From contig CAKKPP010000011.1 of NCBI GenBank assembly GCA_919901745.1, positions 1 through 52,467 of the forward strand: a DNA stretch of 52,467 nt, given 5' to 3'. The translations under genes and the position numbers were made by a program. This document shows, in pieces, positions 16,400 through 25,356 of this stretch; within the stretch, counting starts at the first letter, position 1; each line of letters begins with the position of its first letter. This DNA is from Chloroflexota bacterium (GTDB taxonomy: Bacteria; Chloroflexota; Limnocylindria; Limnocylindrales; CSP1-4). The notes below the pieces were generated by a model, which did not search any database, was not told the DNA's origin, and saw only the letters and a list, made by a program, of their open reading frames with translations.

Positions 16400-18752
16400 A
16401 GAGCGCGACGATGGTCGCTCCGTCGCCTCCCTCGCCGCGCGCCCCAGGCCGGATCGACTGGACCAGCGGATGACCGCCGGCCTCGGCGCGGACGGCATCG
16501 CGCAGCGCGCCGGTACCGAGGCCATGCACGACCGTCACCTGCTGCAAACCGGCCAGGGACGCATCTTCGAGATAGCGGCCCAGCGCGTCGAGCGCCTCCT
16601 CCACCCGGGCACCGCGCAGATCCAGTGACGATGCGACGCTGCGCGTCCGGGCCAGCCGAAGAGCGGCGACGCTGGACGCCGCCCCGCCCGCGGCATCGCC
16701 CGAACCCGGAGCCGCACGGGACGCAGCCGCCGACGGTTCCAGGTCCGCAAGGTCGACGGCCACCCGCATTCCGCCCGATTCGAGCGTCGCGCGGAGTCCA
16801 TCGCGATCGAGCGCGGCCACACGACCATCCCAGCCGCCCCGTCGACTGCGAGCCCGATCGCCCACCTTCCAGACGATCACGGCGACCGGTTCAGGGGCCG
16901 CCCCCGGCTCGGCGCCGGGCAGGCGTGCGAGACGCTCGTCGACGCGGACCATGGCCGCGTCGACGCCCGGTGCTGTGATCGTTTCGCGGTCCAGCATGCG
17001 GCGGGTTCGCGCGACATCATCGCGGAGCGCCTCGACGAGCCGCTCGGCCTCCACCCGTGCCTCGCGGGCCGCGGCGTCGCGCTCGGACCGCGTGCGGCGT
17101 CGCTCGTCCACGGCGTCGCGAAGCGCATCGGCGGCGCGAAGTTCCGCCGATCTCGCGCGCTCCAATGCGTCGGCCGTCTCGCTCTCGGTGGCCTTGATCG
17201 CCGACAGCGTTGCCTCGAATGTCTGCTGCGATTCGCTCAGTCGGGATCGCGCGTCGGACACGATCTCGCCGGGCAACCCGAGGCGCTCGGCGATCGCGAA
17301 GGCCTGGCTTCCGCCCGGGAGGCCGATCGAGAGCCGGTACGTCGGCGAGAGCGTCTCGAGATCAAACTCCACGGAGGCGTTTCGCGCCTGGGCCGTGGTG
17401 TGCGCGTATGCCTTGAGCTCCGCGTAGTGGGTCGTGGCCGCGACCAGGGCTCCGGCTCGAATGAAGTGGTCGAGCAGCGCCTGCGCCAGGGCCGAACCCT
17501 CCGTCGGATCGGTGCCGGCGCCCAGCTCATCGAGGAGCACGAGGGTCCCGGGGCCGGCGGCGGCCACGATGCGAACGATCGAACGCAGGTGCCCGGAAAA
17601 CGTCGAGAGCGACTGGGCGATGGACTGTTCGTCGCCGATATCGGCGAACACGTCTCGGAAGACCGGCAATCGGCTGCCTGTGTCGGCCGGGATGTGCAAT
17701 CCCGCCTGGTGCATGAGGGCGAGGAGACCCAGGGTGCGCAGCGTGACGGTCTTGCCACCGGTGTTGGGCCCGGTCACGACGAGCGCGCTGTAGCCGTCAC
17801 CGATGCGAATGTCGATGGGCACCACGGCGCCCACGAGTCCGGGATGGCGCGCGCCCAGGAGGACCACGCCTCCGACGGTTGCATCCCCCGCTCGCACAGC
17901 GTCCATCTCGGCGCCGAGCTGCGCCTTGGCTGCCCAGAAATCGAATCGGGCGAGCGCGTCGAGGGTCGAGTCGAGGGCGACCGCGTTGGCCGCCACGAGG
18001 GCCGACAGCTCGTCGAGGATGCGCCCGATCTCCTCCGCCTCGGCCAGCTGCGCTTCGCGCCATGCGTTGCCCAGTTCGACGATCACCAACGGCTCGATGA
18101 ACACCGTCTGGCCGCTCCCCGACGCATCGTGCACGATCCCCTTGACCCGCGAGCGCGCCTCGGCCTTCACGGGAACCACGTAGCGGCCGTTGCGCAGCGT
18201 GACGATCGGCTCCTGGAGGGCGCTGCCCAGTTCGGATCCGACGAGTGAGTCCAGGCGCCGTCGGAGTCGGTCGTACGCCACGCGGACCGCGGCGCGCAGC
18301 CCACCGAGACGGGGCGACGCGGTATCGAGCAACTCGCCCACCGGGTCGAACGAGCGGGCCAGGGTCGAGCGCACGGCCGGCACCGGGTGCAGGTCTGCGG
18401 CGAGTTTGCGGATGAGCGGCCGCCGATCGTCGGCGAGCGCGGTCTTCAGGCGTGCCGTCGCATCGAGCGTCTCCGCGATCTCCAGAAACTGTGCTGGGTC
18501 GAGCCGGCCGCCGCGAACGGCTCGCCCCACGGCCGGCGCAAGGTCATGACTCGCCCCGATGCCGACGGCCGACCGTTCCTCGAGCAACGATCGGGCCTGA
18601 TCGGTCTCATCGAGGCCGCGCGTGATGAGGACCGGGTCGCGTTCGGGCACGAGTGATTCGGCGAGTCGGCGACCCGGCGGGAACGCCGTCAGCTCGGCGA
18701 GACGTGCTCGGACGGCCGGGAACTCCAGGAGATCGATCGAGCGCGGGTCCAT
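16398..18752 (-). CDS. mutS2: Endonuclease MutS2 (MutS family ATPase with Smr domain)
   Basis: MutS2 proteins suppress recombination and, in some bacteria, rescue collided ribosomes. The 784-residue product lacks the mismatch-recognition domain and has the clamp/core region with RNGRYVVPVKAEARSRVKG, Walker A TGPNTGGKTVTLR (~330), LVLLDELGAGTDPTEG (Walker B and ABC signature region), a coiled-coil KOW-containing stretch rich in Arg/Glu/Ala (~500-660), and a C-terminal Smr nuclease domain with SLDLRGARVEEALDAL and VVHGLGTGALRDAV (~700-784). The Smr motif LDLRG and HGxGxG are intact. It is the last gene of the pheST-cvpA-aag-mutS2 run. Confidence 0.95.
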   Translation of the reverse strand: MDPRSIDLLEFPAVRARLAELTAFPPGRRLAESLVPERDPVLITRGLDETDQARSLLEERSAVGIGASHDLAPAVGRAVRGGRLDPAQFLEIAETLDATARLKTALADDRRPLIRKLAADLHPVPAVRSTLARSFDPVGELLDTASPRLGGLRAAVRVAYDRLRRRLDSLVGSELGSALQEPIVTLRNGRYVVPVKAEARSRVKGIVHDASGSGQTVFIEPLVIVELGNAWREAQLAEAEEIGRILDELSALVAANAVALDSTLDALARFDFWAAKAQLGAEMDAVRAGDATVGGVVLLGARHPGLVGAVVPIDIRIGDGYSALVVTGPNTGGKTVTLRTLGLLALMHQAGLHIPADTGSRLPVFRDVFADIGDEQSIAQSLSTFSGHLRSIVRIVAAAGPGTLVLLDELGAGTDPTEGSALAQALLDHFIRAGALVAATTHYAELKAYAHTTAQARNASVEFDLETLSPTYRLSIGLPGGSQAFAIAERLGLPGEIVSDARSRLSESQQTFEATLSAIKATESETADALERARSAELRAADALRDAVDERRRTRSERDAAAREARVEAERLVEALRDDVARTRRMLDRETITAPGVDAAMVRVDERLARLPGAEPGAAPEPVAVIVWKVGDRARSRRGGWDGRVAALDRDGLRATLESGGMRVAVDLADLEPSAAASRAAPGSGDAAGGAASSVAALRLARTRSVASSLDLRGARVEEALDALGRYLEDASLAGLQQVTVVHGLGTGALRDAVRAEAGGHPLVQSIRPGARGEGGDGATIVAL

Positions 18753-18758
18753 CGCGGT

Positions 18759-19457
18759 TCAGTCGGTGCCCCGGAAAGACGTGGCGGCGCGCGTCGCCGA
18801 TCGAGCCGCGGGCCGCGACACCGACGGATGGCCATCGAGGGCAAGCCGCCACGGAAGGCTCGCCCAGGGCTCACCGGCGTAGGCCACGCCCACCCGGGCA
18901 GTGGCGACGATGACTTGGGAGCCCTCGGGCGGTGCCATCTCGAGGCGGAGGGACGATCCCGGTGCCAGGAGATCCATGCCACTGAACGACCGATCGATGC
19001 CGAGCGCTGCGGTCACCAGGCCCGGTCCACTCGCCACGCGAGCCGTCGGGATGTCCGCCGGCGGCGCGAATCGACCGCTGGCTCCACGGCGGGTCGCGCC
19101 CGCGCGACGACGTTCGAGGGCGCGCACCAGGCGCGACGCGCGCATTTCCTCGACGCCCTCCATGGGCTCGATGGCACGCACCAGAACGGCCGATGGCTCG
19201 TCAAGGGGTCCAGTCACGATGTTCAGGCAGTCGTGCATCCCGTAGACAAGGTACACGTAGGCCGTGCCCGGCGGCCCGAACATCGCCTCGGTCCGCGTCG
19301 TGCGCCCGAACCGGGCATGCGACGCCCGATCATCCGGTCCGTCGTACGCCTCCACTTCGACGAGGCGACCCACGCGGCGCGCCCTGCCCGGCGCGTCATG
19401 CACCAGCCGGGCGCCAACGAGCCGCCGGGCGGCCGCGAGTACCGGGCCGGCCAACAC
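18759..19457 (-). CDS. 3-methyladenine DNA glycosylase (AAG/MPG family)
   Basis: This enzyme excises alkylated purines. The product (232 residues from GTG 19457) contains LVGARLVHD, the catalytic segment VGRLVEVEAYDGPDDRASHARFG with the active Glu, the GPPGTAYVYLVYGMHDCLNIVT signature in two adjoining parts, and AVLVRAIEPMEG. The open frame continues upstream to a CTG at 19493 whose last two bases plus A form the cvpA TGA (CTGA). All other tight junctions here are ATGA/GTGA, so a CTG start adding 12 residues cannot be excluded; GTG is the conventional choice. Downstream, mutS2 starts 6 nt later, consistent with a DNA-repair pair. Confidence 0.9.
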   Translation of the reverse strand: MLAGPVLAAARRLVGARLVHDAPGRARRVGRLVEVEAYDGPDDRASHARFGRTTRTEAMFGPPGTAYVYLVYGMHDCLNIVTGPLDEPSAVLVRAIEPMEGVEEMRASRLVRALERRRAGATRRGASGRFAPPADIPTARVASGPGLVTAALGIDRSFSGMDLLAPGSSLRLEMAPPEGSQVIVATARVGVAYAGEPWASLPWRLALDGHPSVSRPAARSATRAATSFRGTD

Positions 19458-19489
19458 GGCCCGAATTGCCTCGGCGTCGCTCGGTCGCG

Positions 19490-20077
19490 TCAGTTGAAGT
19501 TCGGAAAGACCGCCTTGACCGCGTCCGGAAAGAACGCGCCGGCGACGGCGAGGATCGACGGGATGACCGTCTGCCGGAAGATGGTCGCCGTCGCCGACCC
19601 ATCGAGCGCCTGGTGGAAGTCGCGAATCAAGGGGAACTCGTTCGCCGAGATCGGGATCCCCGGAAGCTGGAAGAACGGATCGAGGATCATGATCACGGCG
19701 ATCAACACGATCAGGCCCTGGACCACGCCGAGGATGCCGCCGAGCACCTCGTCGAGACTGGGGTGATCCGGGAACAGATGCTGCGACTTGTAGAAGGCCT
19801 GCAGGACGACGGTGAACGCGAGGCTTGCCGCCAGGAACACGGCCACGTATCCGATCATGTAGCTGTAGTCCGAGTTGTACGGCCAGTTCGATGCGAGGAA
19901 CTGGCCCAACGGTTCGCGGACCTGGGTCGCGAAGAGGAACGAGAAGAGGATCGAGCCGATCCCCAACAGGCGACGGATGGTCCCCTGCATGAAGCCCAGG
20001 ATGAACATCGCGAACAGGAACAGGAAGACGAGCAGGTCGAAGACGTTCAGCGATCGGATCGTATCGGCGATGTCCAC
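19490..20077 (-). CDS. CvpA family membrane protein
   Basis: CvpA proteins are small multi-span membrane proteins, first linked to colicin V production, role otherwise vague. The GTG at 20077 is preceded by GGGGAG with 5-nt spacing, which decides the start; an in-frame extension to 20167 lacks any ribosome site. The 195-residue product has hydrophobic segments at about 12-32 (VFDLLVFLFLFAMFILGFMQG), 37-52, 72-96 (YMIGYVAVFLAASLAFTVVL) and 112-135 (GVVQGLIVLIAVIMIL), with the conserved GFMQGTIRRLLGIG loop. It sits between pheT and the glycosylase gene; cvpA next to mutS2 is a frequent arrangement. Confidence 0.85.
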   Translation of the reverse strand: MDIADTIRSLNVFDLLVFLFLFAMFILGFMQGTIRRLLGIGSILFSFLFATQVREPLGQFLASNWPYNSDYSYMIGYVAVFLAASLAFTVVLQAFYKSQHLFPDHPSLDEVLGGILGVVQGLIVLIAVIMILDPFFQLPGIPISANEFPLIRDFHQALDGSATATIFRQTVIPSILAVAGAFFPDAVKAVFPNFN

Positions 20078-20178
20078 GCATGCTCCCCAGATAGTTGGAC
20101 GCTCGAACGCAACCCCGCGGGCGTCCGGGGCGGGCCAAGGGTAGCAGCGCGTCGACGCCACCCGCAAGGCCCGCGGGC

Positions 20179-22683
20179 TCAGCTTCGGATGCGAACTCCG
20201 AGGTCGGAAACCAGGCGCGCGACGACGGTCGCCACGGCCGCATCGACTTCATCCTCCACGAGTGTTCGATCGGCGGCCTGGAAGACCAGCCGGAACGCGA
20301 GGCTCTGCTCGTCGACATCGAGCGGGGCGCCCCGATAGACATCGAACAGGGTGGCCTCCGTCAGCAGCGTCCCGGCCGCGTCCCGAATCGTCGCGTCGAT
20401 CCGATCGGCGGCGAGGGCACGATCGGCGACAACCGCGATGTCCCGCTCGACGGCCGGGTAGCGTGGCGGAGGCACCGAACGGACGACCGGCACGGATCCA
20501 CCGGCCAGCCCGCGGATCGCCACCTCCGCGACGAGGATGCGCTCGGTCCGCACGTCGAGTTCCGCGAGCACCGCCGGGTGGAGCTCGCCGAGCCGACCCG
20601 CAATCGCGATCCGTCCCGTGTCGGAATCTCGCGCAACCACCGTCGTCGCCCGACCTGGATGCAGGAGAGGTTCATCGACGAGAGAGACGGTCTCTGGACG
20701 CGCGAGACCGAGCCGCTGCGCGACCGCGGCGATGATCCCGACCAGATCGGCGACGTCCGCGAGCCTGCGCGGTCGGTTCCATGCCGCGGTCTCGAAGGCG
20801 CCCTCGAGTGCGATGCCCAGCCTCCACCACTCGGCCGCCGTGTCGTCGGATCGACGGGCATAGCCCTTGCCGACTTCGAACACGGCAATGTCCACCCGGC
20901 CACGGCGGACGTTCGTGGCCACGGTGGACAGGAGGCCGTGGAGCAGACTCTGGCGGAGGACGGCGTGGTCGGATGACAGCGGATTGGTCACCGTGATCGG
21001 TCGTCCCTCGGCACGTTCCTCGCCGTCCACCGCGGCGGCGTCCACGTCCCACCGGAAGCGCTCCTCCTGGGCGGCCGAGATCAAGGCATGGGTGACCGAT
21101 TCGGTCAGGCCGGCACCGACAAGCGTCTCGCGGACGGCATCGCGGACCTGGAGTGGATCGGCTCGAAACTCGGGCATCGGCGTGGCGGGGACGGTCGACG
21201 GTACGTGTTCGTAGCCGCGCACGCGGGCAATTTCTTCGGTGATGTCCGCCTCGATCGCGATGTCACGCCGCCAGGTCGGGACGACCGCGAGGAGGACGTC
21301 GGCACCAGCGGCGGGAACGGCCAACGGCTGCGTTCCGTTCGACACGACGATCGACGTATCGACGGGCGCGACCCTGGTGTCGATCCCGACCCGGGCGAGG
21401 AGGTCGCGCTGCTCATCCGGGCTGAACGCCGTGCCGAGAAGCCGGTTCACGCGCGACGGGCGAAAGGCGACCTCACCAGGACCCGGCTCATCAGGGGCGC
21501 TGTCGACGCGGCCGGTGGCCACGTGTCCACCGGCCCATTCGGCAATCAGGCGAGCCGTCCGATCGGCACCGATCCGCGCGAGCCGGACCTCCTGGCCCTT
21601 CTCGAAGCGCAAGCTGGCCTCTGAACGCAGGGCGTAGCGCTGGCCGGTCCGCCGGATCGCCACCGGATCGAAGATCGCCGACTCGACGATGACTTCCGTG
21701 GTCCGCTCCCCCACCTCCGACGATGCGCCACCCATGACGCCGGCGATGCCCAGGGGCCCGCGTTCGTCGGCGATCAGCAGGGTCTCCGGATCCAGGTCGC
21801 GCACGACGTGATCGAGCGTCTCGAGCCGCTCCCCGGTGACGGCCCGGCGAACCACGATCCGGCCATCGGCGACGGCCGACGCGTCGAAGATATGGATCGG
21901 CTTGCCCAGTTCGAGCATGACGTAGTTCGACGCGTCGACGACGTTGCTGATCGGCCGCATCCCTGCGGCCTGCAGGCGCATCTGGATCCGGTCCGGCGAC
22001 GGCCCCACGCTGACGCCGTCGATCCAGCGACCGACGAACCGCGGGCACCACAGCGAATCGCGAACGTCGACGGACAGGCGATTCTCGACGGGGAGCCCGC
22101 TCTCGTCGGGATCGGTCTCGGGCCAGCGGATGACAGCTCCCGTGGCGGCCGCCACTTCCCGGGCGAGGCCGACGATCGACAACGCGTCGCCGCGGTTCGG
22201 CTTGACATCGACGTCAAGGACCACGTCTCCGTACAGGTCGGCCAGGGCACTGCCGACCGGCGCGTCCGGACGCAGGATCAGGATCCCGTCCGCGTCGCTG
22301 GTCAGGCGCAGTTCGTCGCCGGAGCAGAGCATCCCGTTCGAGACCACGCCCATCTTCTCGGTGCGCTCGATCCGACGGTCCCCGGGCAGAACCGCACCCG
22401 GCAGAGCCACCGGAACGCGTTGGCCGACGGCGATGTTCGTCGCCCCGCACACGATGTCCAGCGGCTCACCCTCGCCGATGGTGACGCGCGTCAGCGACAG
22501 TCGATCCGCCCGCGGGTGTCGCTCGACCGAGAGCAGTTCACCGACCACGACGTTCTGCCAGTCCGACCCGAAGCGCTCGATGCCCTTGACTTCCATTCCG
22601 AGCAGCGTGAGCCGCTCGGCGAGCTGTTCCGGTGTCAGCTCGACATCGACGTAGTCGCGGAGCCAGGACAGCGGCACCCTCAT
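20179..22683 (-). CDS. pheT: Phenylalanyl-tRNA synthetase beta subunit
   Basis: PheT forms the (alpha-beta)2 PheRS with PheS. The 834-residue product starts MRVPLSWLRDYVDVELTP, then an EMAP/tRNA-binding OB domain (about 40-150, DRLSLTRVTIGEGEPLDIVC), the B3/B4 editing domain, the B5 DNA-binding-like domain (RPSRVNRLLGTAFSPDEQ), a pseudo-catalytic core, and the C-terminal FDX-ACB anticodon-binding domain (PPPRYPAVERDIAVVADR). The ATG overlaps the pheS stop (ATGA), so the subunits are coupled. Longer in-frame readings upstream merely traverse pheS. Confidence 0.96.
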   Translation of the reverse strand: MRVPLSWLRDYVDVELTPEQLAERLTLLGMEVKGIERFGSDWQNVVVGELLSVERHPRADRLSLTRVTIGEGEPLDIVCGATNIAVGQRVPVALPGAVLPGDRRIERTEKMGVVSNGMLCSGDELRLTSDADGILILRPDAPVGSALADLYGDVVLDVDVKPNRGDALSIVGLAREVAAATGAVIRWPETDPDESGLPVENRLSVDVRDSLWCPRFVGRWIDGVSVGPSPDRIQMRLQAAGMRPISNVVDASNYVMLELGKPIHIFDASAVADGRIVVRRAVTGERLETLDHVVRDLDPETLLIADERGPLGIAGVMGGASSEVGERTTEVIVESAIFDPVAIRRTGQRYALRSEASLRFEKGQEVRLARIGADRTARLIAEWAGGHVATGRVDSAPDEPGPGEVAFRPSRVNRLLGTAFSPDEQRDLLARVGIDTRVAPVDTSIVVSNGTQPLAVPAAGADVLLAVVPTWRRDIAIEADITEEIARVRGYEHVPSTVPATPMPEFRADPLQVRDAVRETLVGAGLTESVTHALISAAQEERFRWDVDAAAVDGEERAEGRPITVTNPLSSDHAVLRQSLLHGLLSTVATNVRRGRVDIAVFEVGKGYARRSDDTAAEWWRLGIALEGAFETAAWNRPRRLADVADLVGIIAAVAQRLGLARPETVSLVDEPLLHPGRATTVVARDSDTGRIAIAGRLGELHPAVLAELDVRTERILVAEVAIRGLAGGSVPVVRSVPPPRYPAVERDIAVVADRALAADRIDATIRDAAGTLLTEATLFDVYRGAPLDVDEQSLAFRLVFQAADRTLVEDEVDAAVATVVARLVSDLGVRIRS

Positions 22684-23720
22684 CGAAACTGCTCCAGGAA
22701 GCGCAGGTCGTTCTCCAGGAACAGGCGCAGGTCGGTGATCCCGTGGCGCAGCATCTTGATCCGCTCCGGACCCATGCCGAAGGCGAAGCCCTGGTAGCGC
22801 TCCGGGTCCAGCCCACCGTACTGGAGCACGACCGGGTGCACCATTCCCGCCCCGAGGATGGTCATCCAGCCGCTTCGCCCGCAGGCCGCGCAGCCGGGAC
22901 CGCCACAGACGAGGCACTCGACGTCGAAGGCCACCGATGGCTCCGTGAAGGGGTAGTAGCCGGGCCGGAACCGCGTCTTCTTGCCGGCCCCGAACATCGC
23001 GTGGGCGAACTGGTCGAGCAGGCCGCGCAGATCCCCCAGCGTGACACCCTCGTCGATCATCAGCCCTTCGACCTGGAAGAATTCGAAGCCGTGTGACGCG
23101 TCGACGGCCTCGTAGCGGAAGCAGCGTCCCGGCAGGAGCGCGCGAATCGGTGGCTTTGTCGACTCCATGACGCGGATCTGGCCGGGCGACGTGTGCGTCC
23201 GCAGGAGCAGCCCCGGGATATCGACGTACAGCGTGTCCCAGAGGTCGCGCGCCGGGTGATCCGGCGGGATGTTGAGCTTCTGGAAGTTGGTCAGGTCGTC
23301 CTCGACTTCGGGACTCTCGTAGACGACAAAGCCGAACTGGGCGAAGATCGCGGCGATCTCGCTCATCGCCTCGATGCTGGGATGGAGCGTGCCGCGCCGG
23401 ATGGGTCGGCCGGGCATGGTGACGTCGATCGCCTCGGATCGAAGACGCGCCTCGAGGGCCCCTGCTCGGAGTACGGTGCCGCGCTCCGCGATGGCCGATT
23501 CAACGGCCTGGCGAACGGCATTGGCCACGGCGCCGACGCGCGGGCGATCCTCGACGGGCAGGGCGCCGATGCCGCGCAGAACCGACGTCAACCGACCTTT
23601 GCGGCCGAGCACATCGAGCTCCAGCGCCTCGAGCGTGGCGACGTCGGCGGCACCATCGACGCCCGCGACCGCGTCCGCGCGAAGGTCCTCGAGGTCCTGT
23701 GTCAGCTGGGCGAGGTCCAC
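22680..23720 (-). CDS. pheS: Phenylalanyl-tRNA synthetase alpha subunit
   Basis: The class II catalytic subunit of PheRS, 346 residues from a GTG. An N-terminal coiled coil (1-85) precedes the catalytic core with HPSIEAMSEIAAIF, FGFVVYESPEVEDDLTNFQ, motif 2 GRCFRYEAVDASHGFEFFQVEG and motif 3 FGMGPERIKMLRHGITDLR. A Cys-rich insertion CLVCGGPGCAACGRSGW (about 268-284) forms a probable zinc knuckle seen in several bacterial PheS proteins. It follows rplT by about 130 nt on the same strand and overlaps pheT. Confidence 0.96.
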   Translation of the reverse strand: MDLAQLTQDLEDLRADAVAGVDGAADVATLEALELDVLGRKGRLTSVLRGIGALPVEDRPRVGAVANAVRQAVESAIAERGTVLRAGALEARLRSEAIDVTMPGRPIRRGTLHPSIEAMSEIAAIFAQFGFVVYESPEVEDDLTNFQKLNIPPDHPARDLWDTLYVDIPGLLLRTHTSPGQIRVMESTKPPIRALLPGRCFRYEAVDASHGFEFFQVEGLMIDEGVTLGDLRGLLDQFAHAMFGAGKKTRFRPGYYPFTEPSVAFDVECLVCGGPGCAACGRSGWMTILGAGMVHPVVLQYGGLDPERYQGFAFGMGPERIKMLRHGITDLRLFLENDLRFLEQFR

Positions 23721-23852
23721 GTCACCCCTTCGAACTTCCCGTCCGTCCTGTGCCGTCGCAGCGCAGATCCGGAATCACGAACCCCCGACCTTGAGCTCGG
23801 GGTCGAGGGCTCGGCGTCTGTTTGTCGTTCGGCCTCCGGGCCGGGATCCAGT

Positions 23853-24203
23853 TCAGGCGCCCTTCGCGACCTCGACGATCCGGCCGAAGGTGCCCGCGTC
23901 CCGGACGGCGAGATCGGCGAGGATCTTGCGGTCGACCGCGACATCGGCCCGCTTGAGACCGTTGACGAACGCGCCATAGGTCATCCCGTGCTGGCGCGCC
24001 GCCGCGTTGATCCGAATGATCCAGAGCGCACGCATCTGTCGCTTTCGCTGCTTGCGATCCCGCGTCGCGTAAGCGAGGGCGTGCAACAGCGCCTCGCGCG
24101 CCGGCTTGATCAGCTTGGACTTGGTTCCCTTGCGGCCCTCGGAGTCCTTCAGGAGGCGCTTGTGACGCTTGTGGGCGGCGACGCCGCGCTTGACTCGTGC
24201 CAT
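23853..24203 (-). CDS. rplT: 50S ribosomal protein L20
   Basis: L20 is essential for early 50S assembly. The 116-residue product, MARVKRGVAAHKRHKRLLK onward, has the basic N-terminal helix and the globular RALWIIRINAAARQHGMTYG and NGLKRADVAVDRKILADLA segments. Standard infC-rpmI-rplT order, 15 nt after rpmI. In enterobacteria and Bacillus L20 or IF3 leader structures autoregulate this operon; I could not recognise a pseudo-knot here. Confidence 0.97.
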   Translation of the reverse strand: MARVKRGVAAHKRHKRLLKDSEGRKGTKSKLIKPAREALLHALAYATRDRKQRKRQMRALWIIRINAAARQHGMTYGAFVNGLKRADVAVDRKILADLAVRDAGTFGRIVEVAKGA

Positions 24204-24218
24204 GGCTGAACGATGCTC

Positions 24219-24416
24219 CTAGAGGTACGGAAGCAGGCGCCTGACCTGCTTCGCATGCGTGCCGCCGATGATCGACTTGCCCGCGTAGCGCCGCGTGCGG
24301 CGCGATGACTTGATCTCGAGGTGGTGCCCACGCCACGCGCGGACCCGGACGACCTTCCCGCTGCCGGTGGTCCCGATCCGCTTCTGTGCGGCCTTGTGGC
24401 TCTTCATTTTCGGCAC
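24219..24416 (-). CDS. rpmI: 50S ribosomal protein L35
   Basis: A 65-residue basic protein from GTG 24416 (read MPKMKSHKAAQKRIGTTGSG). The internal ATG three codons later would shorten the conserved MPKMK N-terminus, so GTG is used. The C-terminal pattern SIIGGTHAKQVRRLLPYL is family-typical. It begins 7 nt after the infC stop. Confidence 0.96.
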   Translation of the reverse strand: MPKMKSHKAAQKRIGTTGSGKVVRVRAWRGHHLEIKSSRRTRRYAGKSIIGGTHAKQVRRLLPYL

Positions 24417-24423
24417 CGCTGCC

Positions 24424-25251
24424 TCACTCTCCTGTCGTTGCCGGCCGTCGGGCCGGCGTCTTCGTCTCAGTGGCGTCATCAACCTTTGCCGGAGCCTCGG
24501 TCTTGGCCGCTGCCGGAGCCTCGGCCTTGGCCGCTGCCGGAGCCTCGGTCTTGGCCGCTGCCGGAGCCTCGGTCTTGGCCGGAGCTTCGACCTTGGCCGC
24601 TGCCGGAGCCTCGGTCTTGGCCGGAGCTTCGACCTTGGCCGCTGCCGGTGCCTCGGTCTTTGCCGGAGCCTCGGTCTTGGCCGGAGCCTCGGTCTCATCT
24701 GCGGCCGGCTTGGCCTGCCCGCCACCGTCGTGGCCCTTGGGTTTGTGGGTCGATGCCATCGTGATGTACATCGACTTTCCTTCCAGGAGCGGTGTGCGTT
24801 CCGCGACTCCGTGCTCCGCGACCCGCTCCGTGAACCTTGCCAGCATGTTCCGTCCGAGTTCCGGGTGGGTCAACTCCCGTCCGCGGAACCGCACGGTGAC
24901 CTTGATGCGATCGCCATCCTCGAGGAACTCGATGGCTCGATTCAGCTTCGTCTGGAAATCGCCGACGCCGATCTTCGGCGACAGGCGAATCTCCTTGAAC
25001 GTCACCGATCGCTGCCGGCGCTTGGCCTCTTTCTCGCGCTTGGTCAGTTCGTACTTGTACTGGCCAAAGTCGAGGAAGCGGACCACCGGCGGGGCTGCCA
25101 TCGGGGCGACTTCGACGAGGTCGAGACCTCGCTCCTGCGCCATCTCGAGGGCCTGAGGCGTCGGCATGACGCCGAGCTGATTGCCCTCTTCATCAACGAC
25201 CCGTACCTGGGGGATCCGGATCATCTGGTTGACGCGCAGATCTCGTGCTAT
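24424..25251 (-). CDS. infC: Translation initiation factor IF-3 with long repetitive C-terminal tail; probable AUA start
   Basis: IF-3 prevents subunit joining and checks initiator codons. The N-domain (IRIPQVRVVDEEGNQLGVM, LVEVAPMAAPPVVRFLDFGQ) and C-domain (EIRLSPKIGVGDFQTKLNRA, VTVRFRGRELTHPELG) are complete. The first ATG (25224) would truncate the canonical opening; the frame upstream reads ATA then ARDLRVNQ, matching the family's RELRVNEQIR start, and AAGGGG lies 6 nt before the ATA. An in-frame stop is at 25275-25273 with no ATG, GTG or TTG between. A rare start codon is the classical self-limiting device of infC. About 105 C-terminal residues (from ~170) are repeats of EAPAKT and EAPAAAK, far beyond the usual 170-180 residue length. 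Confidence 0.9.
   Translation of the reverse strand: MARDLRVNQMIRIPQVRVVDEEGNQLGVMPTPQALEMAQERGLDLVEVAPMAAPPVVRFLDFGQYKYELTKREKEAKRRQRSVTFKEIRLSPKIGVGDFQTKLNRAIEFLEDGDRIKVTVRFRGRELTHPELGRNMLARFTERVAEHGVAERTPLLEGKSMYITMASTHKPKGHDGGGQAKPAADETEAPAKTEAPAKTEAPAAAKVEAPAKTEAPAAAKVEAPAKTEAPAAAKTEAPAAAKAEAPAAAKTEAPAKVDDATETKTPARRPATTGE
24478..24700 (-). repeat. Imperfect tandem repeats encoding the Ala/Lys/Glu/Pro tail of IF-3
   Basis: Units related to GCCGGAGCCTCGGTCTTGGC (plus strand) recur about ten times, with 18- and 24-bp spacings, encoding alternating EAPAKT and EAPAAAK blocks in frame. Low complexity, no stop codons. Confidence 0.85.
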
Positions 25252-25326
25252 GGCTGACCCCTTCGATGTTGCTCACAATGGATGACCCAGGCGCGCGCGG
25301 AAACGCCCACCTTTGGCCGTCGCGGG

Positions 25327-25356
25327 AGGATAGCACAGGACCCGATTCACGGGCAA
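25327..25356 (-). promoter_or_regulatory. Promoter of the infC-rpmI-rplT operon
   Basis: On the minus strand TTGCCC (25356-25351) and TATCCT (25332-25327) are separated by 18 bp, a good sigma-A-type promoter. Transcription would start near 25320, leaving a leader of about 70 nt before the AUA start. The remainder of the gap up to the thrS stop (25357-25591) shows no gene; it is GC-rich with several short inverted repeats. Confidence 0.6.
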
